Shown piece after piece: positions 8,723 to 19,690 of a stretch of DNA of 64,000 bases. The DNA comes from Allosalinactinospora lopnorensis (lineage in GTDB: Bacteria > Actinomycetota > Actinomycetes > Streptosporangiales > Streptosporangiaceae): assembly GCF_000981225.1 (NCBI RefSeq), contig NZ_LAJC01000009.1, forward strand, positions 41,008 through 105,007, in the 5' to 3' direction. How positions within the stretch are numbered: position 1 is the stretch's first letter; every line of letters starts with the position of its first letter. Under the pieces are notes generated by a model that saw only the letters and a list, made by a program, of their open reading frames with translations, did no database searches and was not told the DNA's origin. The translations under genes were made by a program, and so were the position numbers.

Positions 8723-9532
8723 ATGCGAGACGAGACGGGATCCCCGGCCGCGGCCGTCGACACCGCGGTGGCGGCGTACGCGCTGCGGCTGGGCGACGAC
8801 GCGCTCATCGCGAGCCACCGGCTCGCCGAGCTGGTGGCCCGCGCCCCGCAGCTCGAAGAGGACGTCGCGCTCTCCAACATCTCCCTCGACCTGCTGGGCC
8901 AGGCCCGCTCGCTGCTGAGCTACGCGGGGCGCACGGAGGAGCAGCTCACCGGGGTACTGCGCACCGAGGACGATCTGGCCTACCTGCGCGACGAGGCCCA
9001 GTTCGTCAACTGCCGGCTGGTGGAGCTGCCCAACACTGACTTCGCGTACACCGTCGTCCGCCAGATGCTGTTCTCGGGCTACGCCTTCGAGCTGTACTCG
9101 GCGCTCACACGGTCGGCCGACGAGACGTTCGCGGGTATCGCGGGCAAGGCGGTCAAGGAGGTCTCCTACCACCGCGACCACGCAGCGCAGTGGGCGGTCC
9201 GGCTCGGTGACGGGACCGGCGAGAGCAGCGGGCGCATGGCGTCGGCCCTGGAGGCGGCGTGGCCCTATGTCGACGAACTGTTCGCCGGCGACGACGTCAC
9301 CCGGATCATCGCCGGAGCCGGGATCGGCCCCGACCCGGCCGATCTCCGCCCGGCCTGGGACGCGTTCGTGGACGGGGCGCTCGCCGAGGCCGAGCTGCGG
9401 CGCCCCCAGGTCCCGGCGGTCACCGGCCTCGCCGGCATGGGCGGCCGCGACGGCGTGCACACCGAGGCGTTCGGTTACCTGCTCGCCGAGATGCAGCACC
9501 TGCACCGGTCCCACCCGGGAGCGGCGTGGTGA
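8723..9532 (+). CDS. paaC: 1,2-phenylacetyl-CoA epoxidase structural subunit PaaC
   Basis: A 269-residue ferritin-like helical protein that pairs with PaaA and stabilises it but lacks an intact di-iron centre. ATG at 8723, 13 bases after paaB, with GGGGGATAGGG before it. Recognisable tracts are YALRLGDDALIASHRLAELV, LSNISLDLLGQARSLLSYAG, VNCRLVELPNTDFAYTVVRQ and EVSYHRDHAAQW. The stop overlaps the GTG start of paaD. Normal length, no anomalies. Confidence 0.96.
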   Translation: MRDETGSPAAAVDTAVAAYALRLGDDALIASHRLAELVARAPQLEEDVALSNISLDLLGQARSLLSYAGRTEEQLTGVLRTEDDLAYLRDEAQFVNCRLVELPNTDFAYTVVRQMLFSGYAFELYSALTRSADETFAGIAGKAVKEVSYHRDHAAQWAVRLGDGTGESSGRMASALEAAWPYVDELFAGDDVTRIIAGAGIGPDPADLRPAWDAFVDGALAEAELRRPQVPAVTGLAGMGGRDGVHTEAFGYLLAEMQHLHRSHPGAAW

Positions 9533-10038
9533 CGCGGCAGGCGGGGCCGCTGCAGGTCGAGGAGATCCGGGAGCTCGTCGCCGGGGTGCCCGATCCCGAG
9601 ATGCCCATGGTGAACCTGGCGGACCTGGGCATCCTCCGGGACGTGGGCCGCGACGACGCGGGGGCGGTCACGGTCACGATCACCCCCACCTACTCGGGGT
9701 GCCCGGCGCTGGACACGATCCGCGACGACATCCGCGCGCGGCTCGCCGAGCACGGGGAGACCCGCGTCGCCGTGCGGACCGAGCTCTCCCCGGCGTGGTC
9801 GACCGACCGGATCAGCGCCGAGGGGCGGCGCAAGCTGGCCGCGCACGGTATCGCGCCGCCGCCGGAGCGGGCACCCCGGCCCGGCGCGGGACACACGTTC
9901 GTCCCGTTGTCCGTGCGCTGCCCGAACTGCGGAGCGCTGGAGACCCGGGAGCTGAGCCCGTTCGGGTCCACCGCGTGCAAGGCGCTCTACGTCTGCACCG
10001 CCTGCAGGGAGCCGTTCGACCGCGTCAAGCCGCTATGA
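9529..10038 (+). CDS. paaD: phenylacetate degradation protein PaaD (DUF59/MIP18-type)
   Basis: A 169-residue protein needed for assembly or maturation of the epoxidase, probably its iron-sulfur or di-iron centres. It starts with GTG overlapping the paaC stop (GTGA); a GTG three bases earlier is possible. The N-terminal DUF59 domain shows VPDPEMPMVNLADLGIL and ITPTYSGCPALDTI with the conserved Cys. The C terminus has a zinc-ribbon-like pair of Cys-x2-Cys motifs (CPNCG and CTAC), as in canonical PaaD. Its place between paaC and paaE matches the standard operon order. Confidence 0.95.
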   Translation: MTRQAGPLQVEEIRELVAGVPDPEMPMVNLADLGILRDVGRDDAGAVTVTITPTYSGCPALDTIRDDIRARLAEHGETRVAVRTELSPAWSTDRISAEGRRKLAAHGIAPPPERAPRPGAGHTFVPLSVRCPNCGALETRELSPFGSTACKALYVCTACREPFDRVKPL

Positions 10039-10054
10039 GAGCAGCAGGGGAGCC

Positions 10055-11167
10055 ATGCGCGCACAGACCCAGGACCGCCCCGCCCCGCCGCGGCGCCGCG
10101 GCGCCCACCGGTTCCACCGGCTGGCCGTGGCGGCCGTGGACCGCCTCACCGACGACGCGGTGGCGGTGACGTTCCAGGTTCCCGAGGAGCTGGCAGAGGA
10201 CTTCCGCTTCGTCCAGGGCCAGCACCTGACGATCCGCTGGCGCGCGGCAGGCGAGCAGATCCGGCGGAACTACTCCATCTGCTCAGCGGCGCCCGACGGG
10301 TCGCTGCGAATCGCCGTCAAACGCCTGGAAGGCGGTACGTTCTCCGGTCACGCCAACGAGTCGCTGCGGCCCGGTGACGTTCTCGACGTCATGCCGCCGC
10401 TCGGAGGGTTCCACGTCCCGCTGGAACCGCAACGGGCGCGCGCGCACGTCGCGGTCGCGGCGGGCAGCGGGATCACCCCGGTTCTGTCCCTGGTCCTGAC
10501 CACGCTGGCGGCCGAGCCGGACAGCTCCTTCACGCTGGTCTACGGCAACCGCACCACGCGCGACGTGATGTTCCTGGAGGAGCTGCAGGACGTCAAGGAC
10601 CGCTACCCGGAGCGGTTCCAACTGCTCAACGTACTCAGCCGGGAGTCCACCGAGGCTCCCGTGTGCAGCGGCCGGATCGACGCCGCGAAACTCGATGTGC
10701 TCTTCTCCGCCCTCGTCCCGCCGGCGGGGGTCGACCAGTGGTACCTGTGCGGTCCGTTCGACCTGGTGCAGACGGTGCGCACGGCGCTGGCGGAGCGGGG
10801 GGTACCGGCGGACCGCGTGCACTTCGAGTTGTTCCACACCGGGGACACCGAGCCGCCGCGCCGCCGGCCGGAGGGCAGCGGCGCGGAACGCGTCGGCCGC
10901 GTGGTGTTCACCCTGGACGGGCGGACCAGCAGTGCCGACATCGGCGCGGACGAGACGGTGCTCGGCGCGGCACTGCGGGTGCGCGGCGACGCGCCCTACG
11001 CCTGCCGCGGCGGTGTGTGCGGAACCTGCCGGGCCAGAGTGTGCGACGGGGAGGTGGACCTGGCGCGCAACTACGCGCTGGAGGCCGACGAGATCGCGGC
11101 CGGCTACGTGCTCACCTGCCAGTCCCGCCCCGTCACCCCGGAGGTCGTCGTCGACTACGACGCCTGA
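10055..11167 (+). CDS. paaE: 1,2-phenylacetyl-CoA epoxidase reductase subunit PaaE
   Basis: A 370-residue oxidoreductase that passes electrons from NAD(P)H through FAD and a plant-type 2Fe-2S centre to the PaaA di-iron site. The ferredoxin-reductase half (about 1-260) has the FAD motif RRNYSICS and the nucleotide motif AGSGITPVLSL. The C-terminal ferredoxin (about 280-370) has CRGGVCGTC with a fourth Cys in LTCQSRP. Start ATG with AGCAGGGGAGCC upstream. It is the last gene of the paaABCDE run; no paaG, Z, J, K or H genes are present in the window. Confidence 0.96.
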   Translation: MRAQTQDRPAPPRRRGAHRFHRLAVAAVDRLTDDAVAVTFQVPEELAEDFRFVQGQHLTIRWRAAGEQIRRNYSICSAAPDGSLRIAVKRLEGGTFSGHANESLRPGDVLDVMPPLGGFHVPLEPQRARAHVAVAAGSGITPVLSLVLTTLAAEPDSSFTLVYGNRTTRDVMFLEELQDVKDRYPERFQLLNVLSRESTEAPVCSGRIDAAKLDVLFSALVPPAGVDQWYLCGPFDLVQTVRTALAERGVPADRVHFELFHTGDTEPPRRRPEGSGAERVGRVVFTLDGRTSSADIGADETVLGAALRVRGDAPYACRGGVCGTCRARVCDGEVDLARNYALEADEIAAGYVLTCQSRPVTPEVVVDYDA

Positions 11168-11333
11168 TCCGCCGTCCACACTGGGAAGACCTCCGTGGCG
11201 CGCTGGCGGTGTTCCGGGGTGGACTGGAATAAGGGGGCTCCCCCCAGTGCCGGGCCGCCTCCGTCTTCGATGCGGGCCGGCCCGTCGGTCGTGCCCCTTC
11301 TCCGCGAGCGGTGCGGCGGCCGCGGACGGTTCC

Positions 11334-11929
11334 TCACTCCCAGTCGATGCGGGTCTGGGCGTCGGGGTCGTAGCCGCGGTAGCGGCCTCCGTGCCTGCGC
11401 GTCGGGTAGCCGTTCAGCGCGTCGCGGTACCCGCTGCTGTAGCCGGTGCGGGGGTAGCTCACGTCGTCGTAGGCGGGAAGTTCGGTGGACCGCTGGGAAG
11501 GGCGCATGAGGCGCCCGCGCCGGTGCTGCTGAGCAGAGTGAGTATGGCGACACCAGCGACCAGGTTGATGAGGGCCGTCGCGACCTGGCTCTCCAGCGCG
11601 GCCTGCTGGGTGAGCGGGCTCACCGTGGCGACGATGGTGGCCAGGCCCACGATCCAGCCGAAGAACGCCAGCGGGCGGGGCGCACCCACCATCAGCAGGT
11701 GCAGCAGTCCGGTGGCGAGCAGGGCCGCGGTCGCGGCCATCGCCGCGTAGACGCCGGTCCCGGCGTCACCGAAATAGCCGGCCTCTTCGGGCGCGAGCAC
11801 CGGAATCCGCAGGACGCCCCGGGCGACGAGCACCCCGGCCAGGATGATGAGCCCGGCGACCACGGCCGTGGCCAGTCCCCCTGACCATAACCGGGCGACG
11901 TTGAGCTGCTGGTCCCCATATTCGTTCAT
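11334..11929 (-). CDS. DUF6069-like four-helix membrane protein with Tyr/Arg-rich tail (one frame break)
   Basis: ATG at 11929 begins MNEYGDQQLNVARLW, then four hydrophobic segments (about residues 15-40, 55-77, 80-100 and 108-130) with PLAFFGWIVGLATIVATVSPL between the third and fourth. This pattern fits the actinobacterial DUF6069 family of unknown function. In the first frame the helix end is followed by nonsense. One base lower a coherent tail appears (RPSQRSTELPAYDDVSYPRT onward, ending TRIDWE at 11334). Adding one G near 11512-11518 joins them to a 198-residue protein. If the break is real, the membrane part alone ends at 11459. The tail is hydrophilic and cytoplasmic by inference. Confidence 0.7.
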
Positions 11930-12078
11930 GCCGTTCCCCCCGATACGGCCGAACACGGTCGTAGCCGACATACCCGCAGGTCATTCCCGATAATCTCACG
12001 GCCGAATTAGCACGGTGATGCGGCCCTTCGGCGTACCCCCGCGAGCGTGCGTCGCCTGCTTTCCGGACCGGAGGGCTC

Positions 12079-13402
12079 TTAAACATTCGGTGCGGCCGGG
12101 CGGACCGCTTCGGCGATGTCGGAAGCCAGAGGCGGCATATCGTCGACGGTCAGTGCCGAAACCGTGACCCGGATGCCGGGACCGGAGCTCATGCGGAACC
12201 GGGCCCCCGGCGTTGTGGCCCAGCCGCGGGCGAGGAGCCGGGTGACGGTGCCCGCTTCGTCGGTGACCGGAACCCATACGTTCATACCGGAGCGCCCATG
12301 CGCGGTCGTGCCATGGCGTGCCAACTCCGAGACGAGGGCGCCGCGGCGCTCGGCGTAGCGGCGGCCGACCCGCTCCGGGGACACCTGCCCGCGCCGCTGG
12401 AGCTCCACGAACGTCTCCTGCAGCACTCTGCTGACCCAACCCGGCCCCGACTGCTGCTGGGCACGGACCCGGTCGACGGTGACCACGTCCCCGGCGAGCA
12501 TGGCCAGGCGCAGGTCGGGGCCGTGGCTCTTGGCGACGGAACGTATGACCGTCCACCGTTCCGTGGCCCCGCGGACACTGTGGAAAGGAGCGTCCGCGAA
12601 CCCGAAGCCGTAGTCGTCCTCGACGGTCAGGACGTTCGGGTACCCGGACAGGACCGACCTCAGCCGCGCTGCGCGCTCGCTCCCGAACGCCGCTCCGGTG
12701 GGGTTCTGCGCCCGGTTGGTGAGGATGACCGCCCGCGCCCCGGAGCGCAGAGCGGCGGCCAGATCGCCGGGGAGCGGGCCCGCGCCGTCGAGCCCGAGCG
12801 GGATCCGTTTCAGCCCGAGCGTGGCGGCCAGCGCGTACTCGCTCGGCCAGCCGGGATCCTCCAGCGCGATGGAGTCGCCGGGACGCAGGTACGAGCGCAG
12901 CACGCGGTCGATTCCGTCGAGAGCGCCGGAGGTGATGGTCATCGATTCGGCGGGCACGGCATCGGCGGCGAAGATCTCCCGCGCCACATCCGCTGTCTCG
13001 GCGGTGACCGGCGGCTCCCCGTACATCGGGTGCCGGCCGTCGCGCCGCGCGGCCACAGCGGACAGCGCCGCGGTGAGGTCGGGCAGCAGCCGGGGGATCG
13101 GGGTTGCCGCTCGCGGCGTCGCGCGCTCCGGGTGGCAGGGCACCGGGGTCGGTCTCCCGCGGGACGCCCGGTGGCCGGGTCCTGATCCGCGTGCCGCGGC
13201 GTCCGGCGGCCTCGACCAGCCCGCGGTCGCGGAGCAGGCGGTAGGCCGCGGCGACGGTGTTCGGGTTGACCCCCAGATCACCGGCGAGGTCGCGGATCGG
13301 GGGGAGGGCGGCACCGGCACCGAACTCACCGTGGACGACCGCGCGTTCGACGCTGTCGGCGATCTCGTACGAGCCGCGTCCGGTGATGGCCATGGGCCGC
13401 AT
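12079..13402 (-). CDS. MocR/GabR-type PLP-dependent transcriptional regulator (one frame break)
   Basis: A GntR winged helix fused to a fold-type I aminotransferase domain. The N-terminal frame reads ITGRGSYEIADSVERAV, LPPIRDLAGDLGVNPNTVAA and GLVEAAGRRGTRI. After a break in a run of five G at 13092-13096, the other frame continues RLLPDLTAALSAVAARR and the whole aminotransferase domain, including YGFGFADAPFHS and the PLP-lysine tract SVAKSHGPDLRLAMLAGD. Removing one G gives 440 residues, the family's normal length. Start is ATG at 13402 or 13393. Such proteins sense PLP or an amino acid and regulate adjacent genes, but the neighbour upstream here is the betaine methyltransferase, so a link to amino-acid or methyl metabolism is conceivable, not shown. 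Confidence 0.88.
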
Positions 13403-13829
13403 TATCCAGCAGCGCGGCCGATCGGCGATACACGGCATGCCCGGCGCGGCAGGGCGGGAAACGGTACGGGCGGGGCCCGCGACACGCGCGGGGCAGGGGG
13501 TAGGAGAGAGAATTATAGCGGAGTGGTGAATCCAGAAGATTAGCCGGGGGGTGTTTTTCTTGTGGTGCGCAATCCGCAATGTGTTGCGCTATGCGGTTCA
13601 AATCGGGTGATGAAAATCTCCACCGAGAAGGTTAGGGGTGAAATCTTGGCAGAACATACAAGGGGTGTCGATAGGTTACCCAGTGAATTTTTTGCGCTGT
13701 GACCTGCTAATACGTGCTGCGCACGGCTGTGCGCACTTGAAATTAGGTGGGGTACATGCTTTTCAATGGGGATACGCGAAGTTTCACCCTCGGCGTCGTG
13801 TGCTGTCTGCGAGAGAGGGTGTTTCGAGT
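13403..13829 (+). promoter_or_regulatory. AT-richer divergent promoter region, MocR / betaine synthesis gene
   Basis: These 427 bases are clearly less GC-rich than the surroundings and contain no convincing gene. Two inverted repeats stand out: GCGCAA at 13567-13572 with TTGCGC at 13584-13589, and TGCGCAC at 13718-13724 with GTGCGCA at 13729-13735. TTGGCA at 13646-13651 may be a -35 element, with a poor -10 about 20 bases on. This is a likely site of osmotic control of the downstream enzyme and of MocR autoregulation. Confidence 0.5.
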
Positions 13830-15483
<1,654 letters not shown>

Positions 15484-15510
15484 TGAACCTTCAGTAACGG
15501 GTACCCCCCG

Positions 15511-15549
15511 ATGATCCGGCCCCGCGGGACACCCGCGGGGCCGGATCAT
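15511..15549. terminator. strong hairpin terminator
   Basis: A perfect 18-bp stem with a three-base loop (ACA) lies between the convergent GSMT-SDMT and MarR-GNAT genes. Confidence 0.9.
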
Positions 15550-15581
15550 TGCGTGGGGCGGGGTCCGGCTCCCGCCGGAGG

Positions 15582-16526
15582 CTAGAGGTCCCGTTCCCAG
15601 ACCTCGCCGACCAGATCGCGGCCGAAACTGTGGTGCTTCTCGGAGCGGACCGGCCGGAAACCGGTGCGCCGGTAGATGTGCCGGGCGGCGTCCAGGCAGT
15701 TGTTGGTCCACAGTGTCATGCGTGCGTAGCCGGCGGAACGCGCGAAAGACAGGCACTCGTCCACCAGGCGCCTGCCGATCCCGTGGCCGCGCGCGGAGGG
15801 CTCGACGAGGAGCAGCCGGAGCTTGGCCACCGCCTCGCCCTCGCGTGTGCAGAACACGCTGCCGACCCGCTCCCCGTCGACCTCCGCGATCCACGCGCTC
15901 TCCGTACGGGGGTCGTGCGAGCGGCCGTAGTCGGCGGCGATCCCGGCCACCAGGGCCTCGAAGGTCTGGTCCCATCCGTACTCCTCGGCGTAGAGCGCGC
16001 CGTGGCGCTCGACCACCCACCCCAGGTCGCCCGGCCGGAGCGGGCGCAGCACCACTGTCGAAGGGCGGCGCTCCCCGGGGTCCTCCATCAGGTGCCGGAC
16101 GGTGGTCATCGCCGCGACCAGGCGGCGGCGCTCGCCCGCGGACAGGTGCCGGACCAGCGCGCGGATCTGGGCGCTGGAGCGATCGTCCAGTATCGACGCG
16201 GCACGGCCGCCGGCGGCGGTCAGCGTTATCACCTGGCGGCGCCCGTCCTCGGGGGAGGGCGACCGCGTGAGCAGCCCGTTGTCCTCCAGCTTCGCGAGCA
16301 CCCGGCTGAGCTGGCCGGCGTCCATGGCGAGCTCGCGGCGCAGTTCGGCCGCCTGGGCGTGTTCGCGGCGCAGCAGCTCGTAGAGGATCCGCACTTCGGT
16401 CAGCGACCACGGCGAGTCGAGGAGCCCGGTGCGGAGTACCCCGACCCTGCGGGTGAAGAACCTGTTGAACGACCGCACGGCCGCGACATCCTCCGGCGGA
16501 ACGTGCGCGGAGACCTGGGAATCCAT
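15582..16526 (-). CDS. MarR-type winged helix fused to GNAT N-acetyltransferase
   Basis: A 314-residue bifunctional protein. The ATG at 16526 has GAGG five bases upstream; a longer frame exists but starts in non-coding-like sequence. Residues about 10-150 form a MarR domain (FNRFFTRRVGVL, LTEVRILYELLRREHAQAAEL, GQLSRVLAKLEDNGLL). Residues about 165-314 form a GNAT domain with the acetyl-CoA loop LLLVEPSARGHGIGRRLVDE and WTNNCLDAARHIYRRTGF. Such fusions are widespread, and the acetylated substrate is unknown. It is transcribed alone, ending at the shared hairpin. Confidence 0.92.
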   Translation of the reverse strand: MDSQVSAHVPPEDVAAVRSFNRFFTRRVGVLRTGLLDSPWSLTEVRILYELLRREHAQAAELRRELAMDAGQLSRVLAKLEDNGLLTRSPSPEDGRRQVITLTAAGGRAASILDDRSSAQIRALVRHLSAGERRRLVAAMTTVRHLMEDPGERRPSTVVLRPLRPGDLGWVVERHGALYAEEYGWDQTFEALVAGIAADYGRSHDPRTESAWIAEVDGERVGSVFCTREGEAVAKLRLLLVEPSARGHGIGRRLVDECLSFARSAGYARMTLWTNNCLDAARHIYRRTGFRPVRSEKHHSFGRDLVGEVWERDL

Positions 16527-16683
16527 GACGACCTCACCGAAATGATTGACTTTGACAATCAATTTAGCTTGGGACGCCGGAAACCGGAAGGGGGCACCCG
16601 GCCCGCGTCCAGGAACGGGATACCGATCGGGAGGGGCGGATGGTGCGGGCAGGAGAACGCGGGTACCTCCGGCCGGCGGGCCT

Positions 16684-17400
16684 TTACGGGGCCACGTGCG
16701 CCCGTTCCGCCGCGGCCGAACCGTCCGGGCGGAGTCCGGCGCCTTCGGAGCCGTCCCGGTGGAGCATGCGGCCCGCACCCGCGATGGCGACGATGGCGGC
16801 CGCCATCTCCGCGCCCTCCTCCGACGCGTTCAGCAGTACGTAGAGCTCGGTGCCCGCGTCGGCGTATTTGACCAGCCCTGAGACGCCTTCCAGCACGACC
16901 GCTCCGAACACGTAGAGCAGCACGGCGAAGCGCAGAGGCGAACGCACATCCGCCGGCAGCCCGCGCGTCCAGAGCATGAGCGACACAGCGCCGCCCGCCG
17001 CGATGATCGAGCCGGGCACGAGCCACGCATAGGTCGGGACGTCCAGTGCCAGGGTCTCCAGGTGGTCATGCATCCAAGGCCCCAGACGTTCATGAAGCTC
17101 AAGGGATTCGTCGATGGTCATCGCCAACGCGGCCAGGGCGCACACCGACCAGGGCAGCGCGGCGCGCGGCCCGGGGCCGCGCGCCTGTTCCCGGGCCACG
17201 AGCGCCGCCACGACGGCGACGCCGAGCAGCAGCGCGGCGTTCCACGCCGTGGGGATGTTGCGTTCCGCGCCGGTGTCGACGAGGGGAACGATATGCGCTA
17301 CCTCGGCGATGTAGGCGTGGTAGGCCTTCACCGCGAGATTGGCCGCGATGACCAGCACTGTGAGGCCCATCAACCACTGGATCAGCCGGTTCGGGATCAT
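16684..17400 (-). CDS. multi-pass integral membrane protein of unknown function
   Basis: A 238-residue protein, ATG at 17400. I see about six hydrophobic segments: residues 8-25, 53-68, 84-97, 123-143, 158-178, and a weaker one at 195-210. A conserved-looking acidic/His motif, MTIDESLELHERLGPWMHDH, sits in the loop after the third segment. This could be a metal or heme ligand region, but I cannot assign a family. The C-terminal 30 residues are cytoplasmic and charged. It has no close partner; the next gene on this strand ends 157 bases away. Confidence 0.75.
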   Translation of the reverse strand: MIPNRLIQWLMGLTVLVIAANLAVKAYHAYIAEVAHIVPLVDTGAERNIPTAWNAALLLGVAVVAALVAREQARGPGPRAALPWSVCALAALAMTIDESLELHERLGPWMHDHLETLALDVPTYAWLVPGSIIAAGGAVSLMLWTRGLPADVRSPLRFAVLLYVFGAVVLEGVSGLVKYADAGTELYVLLNASEEGAEMAAAIVAIAGAGRMLHRDGSEGAGLRPDGSAAAERAHVAP

Positions 17401-17432
17401 GCCGCCCCTCTCACCGTCGCGGAGTCGGGAGA

Positions 17433-17460
17433 GGGGCGGGCGCCGGTAGGCGCCCGCCCC
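17433..17460. terminator. hairpin terminator
   Basis: A perfect 12-bp stem (GGGGCGGGCGCC) with a GGTA loop lies between the LPxTG gene and the membrane-protein gene, so it should end the LPxTG transcript. Confidence 0.8.
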
Positions 17461-17498
17461 GGTTTGATGTACGCCCCGGCGGGCCGACGCGTTCCGCG

Positions 17499-18362
17499 TC
17501 AGGACTCCTCGACGGATTCGTCCTGGCTCTTCCGCTTGCGGGCGAGGAACATGGCCGCACCGCCACCGCCGAGGGCGGTGGCAGCCGCCGCCACCAGCCC
17601 GGCGAGTGCCGCACCGGTCACCGGGAGGTCGCTACTGGCCTCGTCCTTGCCGACCGCGCTCTCGTCGGCCTCCTCGGACTCACCTGCCGGCTCGGGCGAA
17701 GGAGACTCCTCGGATGCTTCCGCCTCCTCTTCGGACTCTTCCGGCGCCGCCTTCTCGGGCGGGGCCTGTTCGTCCGTCTCCTTCTCATCGTCGTCGGGCT
17801 TCTGGCCCTCCTCGGGAGCCTCCTCGGCGGGGGTGTCCGGTTCCGGGCTCTCCTCGTCGCAGTCGACCCAGAAGACCTTGTGCTTGGCCGCGCCCTTCTC
17901 TCCGTCGAAATTCCAGAAGAGTTTGTAGTGCCCGTCGGGCAGGGTGTGGTCCTCAGTGACCCCGTGGCCGTCCTCGTCGAGCGTCAGCTCGCCCTCCAGG
18001 ACGACCGGGCGGTCCTGAGCGTCCTCCCCCGGAGGCCAGGCGCGGATCTTCCACCAGACCTCCTGCTCCCCGTCGAACTTGGAGCCGACTAGGTTGAACA
18101 CGCAGACATGCGGCTCGTTGCGCATGTCCTCCGGAGAGGTCTCGGTGTCGTGGACCTTGACCGTCCCGTTGTCGCCGGGCGGGCCGTTCAGTTTCTCCTT
18201 CTCCTCCTTGAGGTCGGCCGGGCCGGCAGCGGGGGCGCTGAAACCGGCCGGGACCGGTGCGGCCGACGCGGCGGCGCCGGTGACGGCCAAAGGCGCCGCG
18301 GCGAGGAGCAGGGCTCCGCCGAGCAGGCGCGATACACGGGTGTGCCACGGATTGGGGTGCAA
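17499..18362 (-). CDS. LPxTG-anchored acidic surface protein
   Basis: A secreted protein of about 287 residues. I prefer the TTG at 18362 because AGGGAG lies just upstream; an ATG at 18395 gives an 11-residue longer lead without a good binding site. A signal peptide (HTRVSRLLGGALLLAAAPLA, cleavage near ASAAP) is followed by a folded domain of about 140 residues with HVCVFNLVGSKFDGEQEVWW and DGHYKLFWNFDGEKGA and two Cys that may form a disulfide. Then comes a Glu/Pro/Ser-rich, strongly acidic wall-spanning stalk of about 80 residues. The end is the sortase signal LPVTG (about residues 246-250), a hydrophobic helix, and a basic tail RKRK. Sortase attaches it to peptidoglycan. No sortase gene is in the window. 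Confidence 0.88.
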   Translation of the reverse strand: MHPNPWHTRVSRLLGGALLLAAAPLAVTGAAASAAPVPAGFSAPAAGPADLKEEKEKLNGPPGDNGTVKVHDTETSPEDMRNEPHVCVFNLVGSKFDGEQEVWWKIRAWPPGEDAQDRPVVLEGELTLDEDGHGVTEDHTLPDGHYKLFWNFDGEKGAAKHKVFWVDCDEESPEPDTPAEEAPEEGQKPDDDEKETDEQAPPEKAAPEESEEEAEASEESPSPEPAGESEEADESAVGKDEASSDLPVTGAALAGLVAAAATALGGGGAAMFLARKRKSQDESVEES

Positions 18363-18575
18363 GAGAGTGCTCCCTAAGGGGGAAATCAGGAACATGAATG
18401 AGGATGAGGGACGCGATTCCCGCGTTCTCGAAGAAAGCCTCAGTTGTATCAGCTTCCGCGACCCCTTGCGGTAACGGCCGGGTAACACGTCATGGGGTTT
18501 TCCGGGGAGGCCGCTGAAGGGGCGTATTGCGGCACACTACCCACCCGCGCGGTGCGACGGGGGCCTTTTCCCGGT

Positions 18576-19532
18576 TCACTCTTCCTCCGGGGTGAACGCC
18601 GCCGTCCGCCGCAGTCCGGCGGCTCGCCCCTTCCCGGCGACCACCAGAGCCATCTTGCGCGAGGCCTCGTCGAGCATCTCGTCACCGAGCATCACGGCTC
18701 CCTGGTGCCGCACCTTCGTGGCGTGCTCGTAGGCGTCCAGGATCAGTTCGGCGTGGTCGTAGTCCGCTTGGCTCGGCGTGTAGACCTCGTTGGCGGCGTC
18801 GACCTGGGCGGGGTGCAGGACCCACTTGCCGTCGAAGCCCAGCGCGGCCGTGCGCCCGGCCGAGCGGCGGAACGCCTCGACGTCCCGGATCTGCAGGTAG
18901 GGGCCGTCGATGGCCTGCAGGTCGTTGGCGCGGGCCGCCATCAGGATGCGCATCAGCACATAGTGATAGGCGTCCCCGGTGTCGTAGCCGGGCGGCTGCT
19001 CGCCGACCACCAGTGTCCTCATGTTGATCGAGGCCATGAAATCGGCCGGCCCGTAGACGAGGGTCTCCAGGCGGGGGGAGGCGGCCGCGATCTCGTCCAC
19101 GGCGACCAGGCCGCGGGCGTCCTCGATCTGCGCCTCGATGCCGATACGGCCGCGCTCCAGACCCACGGCGCTCTCGATCTGGGTGAGCAGGATGTCCAGC
19201 CATCGCACCTGGGCGGCTTCGGTGACCTTCGGCAGGACCAGGCAGTCCAGGTTCGCCCCCGCCCGCTCCACCACCGTGATCACGTCGCGGTAGGTCCATT
19301 CCGTGGTCAGGTCGTTAACCCGGACCGTGCGGATCCTGCCCTCCCAGCCGCCCTCGTTCAGCGCGGCGGCGACGGTGTCGCGGGCCCTCTCCTTCTCGGA
19401 AGGGGCGACCGCGTCCTCCAGGTCCAGGAAGAAGGCGTCCACCGGCAGGCCGCGCGCCTTCTCGACGAACCGCGGGTTCGACCCGGGAACCGCCAGAACC
19501 GACCGGCGCGATCGTGACGTCACCGCACTCAT
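18576..19532 (-). CDS. HpcH/HpaI aldolase - citrate lyase beta (CitE) family protein, likely acyl-CoA lyase
   Basis: A 318-residue TIM-barrel enzyme. ATG at 19532 with an ideal GGGGAGGAG site. Family motifs are LAVPGSNPRFVEKA, FFLDLEDAVAPSEK, the Mg-binding tract IGIEAQIEDARGL, LVYGPADFMASI and LGFDGKWVLHPAQV. It resembles malyl-CoA/beta-methylmalyl-CoA lyases and malyl-CoA thioesterases more than the CitE subunit of citrate lyase, because no CitD or CitF partners are present. It would cleave or hydrolyse a 3-hydroxyacyl-CoA. The divergent neighbour is a molybdoenzyme; no obvious shared pathway. Confidence 0.88.
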   Translation of the reverse strand: MSAVTSRSRRSVLAVPGSNPRFVEKARGLPVDAFFLDLEDAVAPSEKERARDTVAAALNEGGWEGRIRTVRVNDLTTEWTYRDVITVVERAGANLDCLVLPKVTEAAQVRWLDILLTQIESAVGLERGRIGIEAQIEDARGLVAVDEIAAASPRLETLVYGPADFMASINMRTLVVGEQPPGYDTGDAYHYVLMRILMAARANDLQAIDGPYLQIRDVEAFRRSAGRTAALGFDGKWVLHPAQVDAANEVYTPSQADYDHAELILDAYEHATKVRHQGAVMLGDEMLDEASRKMALVVAGKGRAAGLRRTAAFTPEEE

Positions 19533-19690
19533 GTCTCCTCCCCACGCTCGTCGGGTACCGCGGCGATCATCCTGCCAAACGCCGCGCGCTTCACCTCACC
19601 CCGGCCGCGGTTGCGGCGTGGCAACGGGCCTGGCGGCGGTCGTAGGGTGCCTACCGGGACACCGGAACGCAGAGGAGTCGAAGACCAGCC

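Noticed and set aside
18570..18605. GTTCAC/GTGAAC pair at the end of the HpcH-like gene as a terminator
   Set aside because: The stem is short, imperfectly placed around the stop codon and partly inside the coding sequence.
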